From Imbricaverruca yamaguchii (Eukaryota > Arthropoda > Thecostraca > Neoverrucidae), in NCBI GenBank assembly GCA_034440575.1, contig JAOTOL010001603.1:1786001-1850000 (forward strand): DNA of 64,000 nt. Reading direction: 5' to 3'. Each line of letters starts with the position of its first letter. The first letter of the stretch is position 1. The notes under the pieces were generated by a model that did not search any database, was not told the DNA's origin, and was given only the letters and a program-made list of their open reading frames with translations. Below are positions 56,650 to 64,000 of the stretch, in pieces. The position numbers and the translations under genes are program-made.

Positions 56650-59191
56650 GCGGCCGTCCGCCGCCGCCACCGGACGGGGGGGGGGCGAACTTCTTCATTC
56701 CGAAGGCGCCCGGGCGCACCTTGACGCTGTCGTCTATTTTTGCGCGCGAGCTTTACCGGCACGGCACGCTCACGGACTTACAGTTCCGGGGGATTTGGTC
56801 GTACGGCTGAATATTGTTTAATCCCGCGGAATGCTCCGCTCAAGACGGCTAATTTGCACAGGATCGAATGGTTTATGGACGAACAGGTGGCCATACTACG
56901 GGTATGACAGAGCGATTATGTCAGCTTATGGGTGTTATGGGTGTGACAGAGTGTGTATGTCAGCTTACCGGGTGGCTTATGAGCTTATGCGTTCTGGGAG
57001 GTGTCCATTTATGTACAGTGGTTACTCCGTGAACCTCTTCCGAGCATTTCATTATAATTCAAATCCGCACCGTCAATGATGAAGCCGTCCATAGCGATGC
57101 GTCCAGAAGGAGGGAACAAACCCGTGGGTGGGAAAGTGTGAGGGAAATATTGCAATGTTGCATCATCATTAAATTATCTTAAGAAAATTAGGCGGTCGTA
57201 GCTCTGCGCGTACGTGCTCCAGCATATTCGTAGCATATGACCACACCGTCGATTCAAGTAGCACCGAGGCGGAAAGGCTCGTCCCAGCTACTTCTGTGTT
57301 GGGACAATGGGTCCGGTCGACCTCTCCTCCCCTGCCGGATCTGTCCCTGCGCTCCCCCACCACCAACAGAAACAGAAAGCAGCGACAGGGAGAAGACAGG
57401 GCTACGGTGAGGGCAGCGAGAAGGCGGTGCTTAGTCGCTTCCTTGGCCGTATTGCGGCGGCAGGAATGGGGTCGCCTCCGTACCCGCTCCCAACCCCCAT
57501 AGTCAACAGGCTGGATCAAGGAAACGCTCCCATTCATTCAATGAAAATTCTGATGCGGAAGTTGGTGTTTGTCCGCATGTGTTGAGCAAGCCTAGTTCGC
57601 AAACCTTAAAAGGTCAGCACGACAATGATCCTCAGAGCTGATTGGGAGCTGTAAGCTGACATCTGATGACCTGGGCCACGCCTTTGACCCTCGCCGTCGT
57701 TAGGGCGGGCCAGGTCTGTCCCTTGCTGTGCGTGATGATTTGCGTAATCGTTCGCTGATTGCAGAATGAATATCGTGATGCCGCGCCTCCTCTGGCCGGT
57801 CCGGGAATTGCAGGCATCCGAACATCATGGTCAAGTTCGCGGGTTTTCCCGACCCAAAGCTATTTCAGTGAACGACATTGTGACTTCGCTGAAGCAGATC
57901 AGAGAGGCTTCCGCAGTCGTGGCCACTAAGACAGGCTTTTGCTGTTTGCTGAAGCTAGGTTTATCACACTCGCTGGAGGGCCTCTCACATAGTGCGGCCA
58001 CGAGGTCCACGAGGTTCGCCCCCCACCTACGACGATCTCGGAAATACTCGAGATGGAAGTATACAATTCCGAGGGTGGATTTCGGCTGTAGTTATACCGC
58101 CGCAGTATGCATTGCAAGGCACTAAGTCATGCAGTCGTCCAAAAAGAGGAAAGTGGGGATGACTCCCGCCATGTCGGCCACGTTTGGCGCAGTTGTACTT
58201 CAGCTGGGAGCCCGAGAACCTCTGGTGGCTTGAGTGACCGTCTAGGGAAGCCTCGTCCTGATCGCGAATAATTGGTCCGGAAAGAATTGCTGCTAATTAG
58301 CCTATTTTAACTGGACTTTCGAACGGCAAAGGGCGGAGGCCTGGCTCTTGTCCGGCTGACCCCGAAAGATCAGTGACCCTGCTCAGGGCAGCGCGACAGT
58401 CCACCCTCGTCGCCAACTCGTCAGCGACTCCTGAGCGCTGGGGTTGTCCGCACACTGCCGACCGGCGGTCGTACCGCACGATCCGCCACGCCCGGCGGAG
58501 GTCACGAGGCCCGGCCATGGGCACGCAGATGCTGGCTCGGTAGCTGAGTGCGGCGTTCCTACTGCGATGTGGCGGGACAGCGGCTGGCAAGTTCGAACAC
58601 ATGGACTTGGTCACCTGATTTGATGCTGCTAGAAGCTGATCGCGATACAGTGGCAATACTAATCCAATTGGCATCCTATACTTGGTCAGCATCGCATTTC
58701 CTTTGGTGCGTTATCTGTAAGATGGCAATATCCATGCCAATATTTAATCAGTTTTATTGGCTGCTTTATATCTGCGACCAGTCGGACGGAAACTTTGCCG
58801 AAGTTGGTGCGGGGATACAACAGCCATTCTGAAGTAAATCCTTTCCATGCAACGCTTATGGCCTCAATGCTAAACTCGTTCAAGGTTGGGGACACTGCCC
58901 CCCCCCCCGGCCAGCTCTGGCCCCGTCTGCGACTGCATTTGCTATGATGTGTCCGTTTATCGGATGTCAACGTTATACACGGTAAGATGGCCTGGAATCT
59001 CCGAGTCGGCGGGCGGTCAGGCGTTTCGGCGGAGTCTGTGTCGTCTCTGTATACACACACGCCGGCTGTCGGGAGCAACGCGAAGCTGTGAGCGCCTCTC
59101 TCGGGGCGCGGAGTGAGCCGCTGCAGTGTACGTCTGCAGCTGAGGTGCGGCGGTCCGGCTTCACGCCGCCGCGGCCTCGCTCCGCGACACC
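56650..59191. other. Intergenic region between the divergent promoter and the protease (unit 2)
   Basis: Counterpart of 37251-39771. No exon supported. The final ~130 bp are GC-rich, presumably 5' UTR. Confidence 0.5.
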
Positions 59192-60331
59192 ATGCGACTG
59201 TGGCTGTCGCTGCTGGTCGCGTGCGTGGCCGTCGCAGTCGCGCCTGACCCCTGCCACGCGCCGCAGAGCCACGGCGACGCCGGCGGGCGGCCGGCGTGCC
59301 GCGACTTCGCCGACAGACCCGGCACGTGCGGCCCGATCGGCCAGTGTGCGCCGCTGCTGCGGCTCGTCGCCGGGGGACGTCGGCCGACCGCCGCGGAGAT
59401 CGCCCGGCTGCGCCGCAGCCTGTGCCGCGTCCGGCGCGGTCGCCTCGAGCTGTGCTGCGCGCTGCCGCCGGCCGAGCCAGAGTGCCACCCGAACCGGGCC
59501 GTGCTGGAGCGCGACAACGTGTGCGGCACCGTCTTCCGCCGGCGCATCGTCGGCGGCGTCGAGGTGCCGCTGGGCAAGTACCGGTGGGTGGCGCTGCTCG
59601 GCTTCACGCGGCCGGGCTCGCCGCAGGTGGTGCTGGGCTGCGGCGGCGCGCTCATCAGCAGCCGGCTGGTGCTGACGGCGGCGCACTGCGTGCCGGACCC
59701 GGCGTCCGGCTGGCGGCTGCAGTTCGCGCGGCTCGGCGAACACGACATCGCGCAGCGCACCGACTGCCAAGCGCTGGACGACGGCGGCGCCGTCTGCAAC
59801 CACCCGCAGGACGTGCGCGTCGTCGAGGCGCTCGTGCACGAGCGCTACAACACCGCCCACCCGCTGGTGGACGACATCGCGCTGCTGCGGCTGGAGGCGC
59901 CGGTGGCGAGCGGCCGGTTCGTCGGCACCATCTGCCTGCCGTTCGGCACGGCGCGCCGGCGCGACTACGCCGGCGTCGACATGACCGTGGCCGGCTTCGG
60001 CCGCACCGGGCCCGACGCGGGCGCCGCGCGCAGCGACGTGCTGCTGGAGGCGACCGTGACCGGCGTGCGGCAGGCCGACTGTCGGCGGGTGGTGGCCGCC
60101 GGCGGACTGTTCGTCGGCGACGGCCACATCTGCGCCGGCGGCCACGGCGGCGGCGACTCGTGCCGCGGCGACTCGGGCGGCCCGCTGATGGCGCAGGACC
60201 GCTTCGGCGTCTGGCAGCTGGTCGGCGTCGTGTCGTTCGGCCCCGCCAGCTGCGGCGCCAGCGGCGTGCCCGGCGTGTACACGCGCGTCTCCGAGTACCT
60301 CAACTGGATCCTCGACAGGGTGGACGAGTGA
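59192..60331 (+). CDS. Clip-domain serine protease, intact copy
   Basis: 379 residues in one exon, with a good start context (GACACCATGC). Signal peptide about 1-18. The clip domain has six cysteines at 36, 46, 52, 78, 88 and 89 (C-X9-C-X5-C-X25-C-X9-CC). A linker leads to the activation site FRRR-IVGG (118/119). The S1A catalytic triad is H165 (TAAHC), D228 (DDIALL) and S328 (GDSGGP). D322, six residues before the serine, indicates trypsin-like cleavage after Arg/Lys. The extra pair C192/C202 (DCQALDDGGAVC) is typical of prophenoloxidase-activating and Toll-cascade clip proteases. It is a secreted zymogen cleaved by an upstream trypsin-like enzyme. Intronless, unlike most arthropod homologues. 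It is the only unbroken copy in the window; its substrate cannot be told from sequence. Confidence 0.93.
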   Translation: MRLWLSLLVACVAVAVAPDPCHAPQSHGDAGGRPACRDFADRPGTCGPIGQCAPLLRLVAGGRRPTAAEIARLRRSLCRVRRGRLELCCALPPAEPECHPNRAVLERDNVCGTVFRRRIVGGVEVPLGKYRWVALLGFTRPGSPQVVLGCGGALISSRLVLTAAHCVPDPASGWRLQFARLGEHDIAQRTDCQALDDGGAVCNHPQDVRVVEALVHERYNTAHPLVDDIALLRLEAPVASGRFVGTICLPFGTARRRDYAGVDMTVAGFGRTGPDAGAARSDVLLEATVTGVRQADCRRVVAAGGLFVGDGHICAGGHGGGDSCRGDSGGPLMAQDRFGVWQLVGVVSFGPASCGASGVPGVYTRVSEYLNWILDRVDE

Positions 60332-60898
60332 TGCCGCCCTGGTGGAGGAGGTCTCTTGGAGGACGTCGTTTGGACAATGCACAGCACGGACAGAAAGTGT
60401 TTCTCTGTCGAGACAGGGAAGTTTCGGTAGTATGCCACCTGGATTCGGCGCAGGATGGGCGAGTGATGTTTCCCCCGGAACAAGTCTTGGAGTGTTCAAC
60501 TTGATCCTGGACGGGGTGGATGGGTTCGGTTCCACTGCGGGGAAACGTTTCGGAGAGCCTGGTTTCGGTCCTGAGCAGGTAGCCAGTGTGTGGCGCTGGG
60601 ACTCCACGTGCCCGTGTGATGAGCCAGACGGGTGACCAGCTAATGATTTGTGTTGTGGAACGATTATTTGTCAGTCTACTGGGACGTGTGATGAACATAG
60701 CGAACTGTGAACAGCGGCTGCCGAGCGTCAAGCTATCAGATGATCTTGATCGTGGCAAACAGTTTCACCCAGGCCGCGAGGAACGCCTCAATGAAACCTC
60801 GATTGAGCCTCGATAAAGCCTCTATAGAGCCTCGATAGAATTGAAGGTCTACTTCCAGGCTCCGCTGGTTGCTGCATGAGTTTGCAAATACGATAATA
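60332..60898 (+). other. 3' flank of the intact protease, to end of unit 2
   Basis: Almost identical to 46622-47189. No canonical polyadenylation signal is seen. Similarity to unit 1 stops at GATAATAT (60898). Confidence 0.5.
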
Positions 60899-62573
60899 TC
60901 GTATGATGTACGATGATTAATACATTGCCTGTGAACGACAATGCACAACCAGGATAGCAGATAGTTTCTACAGCAAGCAGGAGTGGAACTTGTACATGAT
61001 GACTATTCAAGCATCCTCAAGCTTGTTTTGTACTAACGTACAGCGAACGGCCTAATGTTGGAGGGTGAAAGAGTTGTTGAAACTCAAGGCCACACCCGAT
61101 TGTATGAGAAGTTTTCCCGGTAAACTCAGTGCTTTGTTTTTAGCATTAATTAAGCTAGTATGTAACTGAAACAATCCGTAGTTCCTCACCAGTACCCGAC
61201 ATTTATATCTTGGGGGGACGAAACCTCCCTATCTTGTGCGCGTGATGTGAGAGGCACTCCGGCCCTCGTGTTAACAGGGGTGTTAACAGACAAATTTGCG
61301 TCAGCCACATTTCCACCATTCATTGCTCCCTTGCATTGAGCTTCTTCGGGACTGAAATTGTTCCTTCATTATCAGGATGGTGGGTAGTGTTGTATTTGTG
61401 ATTTGTAATTCAGGATTCGGAGAGGAAATTTCGTAGTAAAGGAATACAGGGAGGGTGTTTTTCTTCAAGCATGCGACATTACAATTTCCGCTTGCACTTT
61501 CCGGTGCATCTTGAGGACCTTGACACATTGCAGGTCTTTGTAAACGAGCATCATTCACCCTTCAAATTAGAAGCATGCGAGGGCACCTATCTGGATAGGA
61601 TAATCTCCCGGACTATCCTATCAAGCCAAAGATCCAGTAACACCCCATGTTTCAAACCTCGGGGTGTCTCAATCATTCCAGCAATATTTGCACTAGTGTA
61701 AGTGCATGAGACACATAATCAAAAGTGGAACTTATTCGATTGAGTGGGTCAAGCCCCTATAATACATGTGGATTATTTTACCGCTGTGCTATGTATGATG
61801 CCATGAGTGTGATTTCCTTCTGATGCAGCAGTTTTGAATGATTGTCAGTGTCCTAAAATATACTTTCAGCTTGCAGGTCTGAGGTAATGCTTGAAAAGTT
61901 GGCATTGGTGGATACGTCAAGTCAAAGCACCTTGGTAGGATTATGTGAAAATACTTGAGCGGAAAACTTCAGATAATACTGAAAGATATAAATTATTGCA
62001 TTTCAATTATTCCGAACTATGTGTCATTTGCCATTCAAATCTGGAACATTTGGGGCACTGTTGATGATTAATCTCCGCTGGCATCAGCATGAATGTAGCC
62101 ACCACATACAACATCATGAAGGCTGATTAACAAATATCCTGTGCATACTAATCAAATATACTAATCATGCACTTTTTGTCGAGCATTTACAAATGATTGG
62201 GAGGCTCCGGAAGCATCAAACTCGCTTTTACCTCGCGAACACCAAAATGCCTCATCGTTAATGGTAGAGGTGATGGGGTTAAGGTGAAGTCAAGAAGCAT
62301 TAAAACCACCGCAAAACATACAAACACAGTCAGGTGGTTAGTGCCGCAGCGACCTCGAAGCAAACAGAAACGAAATAAAGAACCCAAAGTGGTTGTATAT
62401 AGACATTATATTAGATACTAGCTGTATATGTATTAGCCCAGTATTAACAGACGGGATATGGGGTCAATACCATTGCATTGCATTCCTGATAACTTGAAAA
62501 CGTGTCGAAATATCCTGAAGAAATTTTCAATACCTGTTACTGCATCAATTATGGGCATTATAACACGTACTTT
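60899..62573. other. No gene recognised
   Basis: AT-rich single-copy-looking sequence. Open frames of 60-85 codons lack any family signal. Confidence 0.45.
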
Positions 62574-63095
62574 TAACATTTAAAGCACGTACTTCTGAAA
62601 CACGTACTCTTGAAACACGTACTTTTGAAACACGTACTTTTGAAACACGTACTTCTGAAACACGTACTTTTGAAACACGTACTTTTGGAACACGTACTTT
62701 TGAAACACGTACTTTTGAAACACGTGCTTTTGAAACTCACGTGTTTCAAAAGTACATGTCGCAGCTAGAGCTGTATTTGTGCAACGTAAACATTTTAATT
62801 TGCATACATTTGCCCTGACGCATTTTTGCGAGCATGTACATTTTTGGTTTCGTACGTTTACGCTTATGTGCATTTGCTATGCGTACGTATTTCCATTGAC
62901 AAGCATTGACGCACATTTGCTTGAACCTAATTTTCCATGTACGCACATTTGCACCAGAGTATATTAGTTCAAACGTGCATTTCCGCTCACATGCATTCTA
63001 ACTTTTCTACATTTGCGCATGCGTACATTTGCTTTACACACATTTGCTTTACGTATGTTTGCTTTACATCCGTTTTCTATACGTACATTTGTCCG
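62574..63095. repeat. 15-bp minisatellite with an inverted terminal unit and a decayed half
   Basis: Units of CACGTACTTTTGAAA (about 11, 62580-62735) end in a palindromic junction: CACGTGCTTTTGAAA, then CACGTGTTTCAAAAGTAC in reverse. To the right, looser 15-bp units of the type ACGTACATTTGCTTT continue to about 63095. A minus-strand frame reads FQKYV pentapeptides; I regard it as an artefact of a stop-free unit. Confidence 0.85.
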
Positions 63096-63225
63096 GTTAC
63101 CTTCAAGCCCGTATGAATACAGGCCTGAAGAGATTTCAGATGCGATAGTCACCAAAATGCATTTCTAAAAGTAGAACTGACACGGCGACATCGCTCTCCC
63201 CGACCGCACTTGTGACCCCGACTAC

Positions 63226-63840
63226 AAACCAAGTGTCTACTGCATCGGTGTGCCACCTGGGACGGACATGAAGCGTCGGCTACTCAAGGAACAGGTGTCT
63301 ACTGTACCAATATGTCACATGAGACTGATGTCAAGTGCCGGTAACTCAAGAGACAAGTGTCTACTGTGCCAATGTGCCACTTGAAACTGATGTCCAGTGT
63401 CGGCTACTCGAGGGACAAGTGTCTACTGTATCAGTGTATCACCTGAGACTGATGTCAAGTGCCGGTTACTCAAGGGACAAGTGTCTACTGTGCCAATGTG
63501 CCACCCGAGACTGATGTCAAGTGCCGGTTACTCAAGGGACAAGTGTCTACTGTGCCAATGTGCCACTTGAAACTGATGTCCAGTGTCGGCTACTCGAGGG
63601 ACAAGTGTCTACTCTACCAATATGCCACTTGAGACTGATGTCCAGTGTCGGTTGCTCAAGGGACAGATGTCTACTGTACCAATGTGCCACCTGAGACTGA
63701 TGTTAAGTGCCGGCTACTCAAGGAACAGGTGTCTACTGTACCAATATGTCACATGAGACTGATGTCAAGTGCCGGTAACTCAAAAGACAAGTGTCTACTG
63801 TGCCAATGTGCCACCCTGGACAGATGCCAAGTGCCGGCTG
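63226..63840. repeat. 62-bp minisatellite, about 10 copies
   Basis: The unit contains ACAAGTGTCTACTGTGCCAA, TGCCACTTGAGACTGATGTC and GTGCCGGTTACTCAAGGG. Sub-variants (CAGTGTCGGCTACTCGAGG versus AAGTGCCGGTAACTCAAGA) recur in blocks, indicating block-wise amplification. Confidence 0.9.
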
Positions 63841-64000
63841 CGATTCCAGTTCCATGGTATAGATGATGTATGAATATTGATGTAGCGTTTGCCGTATGGT
63901 GTATGGATCTGCATGCGCGCCAGTAGAATTGTCTCGGCAATATCCTTTCTTTGAACAGATATCGGTAATACTCCAGGATAAATGTTGTGATAAAATTGGT

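Larger units (their letters stand above)
47190..60898. repeat. Segmental tandem duplication, unit 2 (about 13.7 kb)
   Basis: Head-to-tail copy of unit 1. At the junction GTGCGCACTGTACG is itself doubled (47190-47217), marking the join. It carries the intact members of both gene pairs, an extra foldback element (53976) and about 1.1 kb (54628-55737) absent from unit 1. Confidence 0.9.

Noticed and set aside
62580..62873. FQKYV pentapeptide-repeat protein on the minus strand
   Set aside because: A 15-bp satellite without stops; no signal peptide, promoter or splice context.

Overview
This is a stretch of animal nuclear DNA, most likely from an arthropod and by inference a crustacean, perhaps a barnacle. 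The reasons are: spliced genes with GT/AG borders and TATA promoters; secreted glycine/histidine-rich cuticle-type proteins; a clip-domain serine protease; very long (TA)n runs; and Penelope, non-LTR, Ty3/gypsy, SINE, piggyBac-like and foldback elements. No bacterial or viral gene organisation is present. Nearly all of the longest open frames are shadows of minisatellites or of GC-rich genes. The real coding exons of the repeat-rich proteins only appear when exons are joined by eye.

Left part (1-26 kb). A decayed Penelope-type reverse transcriptase fragment (837-1251) is followed by microsatellites and a 19-bp minisatellite. Next comes a three-coding-exon gene for a secreted Gly-rich protein (5082-8420), with a GC-rich TATA promoter near 3.6 kb and a 46-bp minisatellite in its large intron. 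A dead non-LTR retrotransposon (9290-10258) and a piggyBac-like MITE (12122-12965) follow. A second secreted protein gene, His/Gly-rich with HHGGDY repeats (17203-17616), has its own TATA promoter and a non-coding first exon at 16.25-16.41 kb. A foldback element sits in its 5' intron. Two tRNA-headed SINE-like sequences lie at 18.1 and 21.7 kb.

Right part (26-61 kb). This is a tandem segmental duplication: unit 1 is about 26,151-47,189 and unit 2 about 47,190-60,898. Each unit carries, in order: a 48-bp minisatellite; a minus-strand gene for a secreted Gly-rich and His/Tyr/Asp-rich protein (32070-35109 and 49898-53051); a piggyBac-like MITE inside that gene's intron; a 30-bp minisatellite that repeats the exon-1 splice donor; an E-box (CACGTG) array just upstream of the ATG exon; a TATA promoter with a non-coding exon; and a plus-strand intronless clip-domain serine protease. 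The unit-2 protease is intact (59192-60331). The unit-1 protease is split inside the clip domain by a complete, probably young Ty3/gypsy element (39929-45633) with LTRs, primer site, polypurine tract, a 5-bp target duplication and one intact 1598-codon gag-pol frame.

All three structural-protein genes share a signal peptide ending in an AT-x-x-C-G motif and an intron acceptor that abuts, or lies one base from, the start codon. I read them as one family of secreted extracellular-matrix or cuticle proteins that evolves by in-frame minisatellite change. The neighbouring clip protease is of a type used in melanisation or Toll cascades, so the duplicated pair may be a cuticle/defence module; that link is inference. 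The right end (62.5-63.9 kb) holds 15-bp and 62-bp minisatellites.
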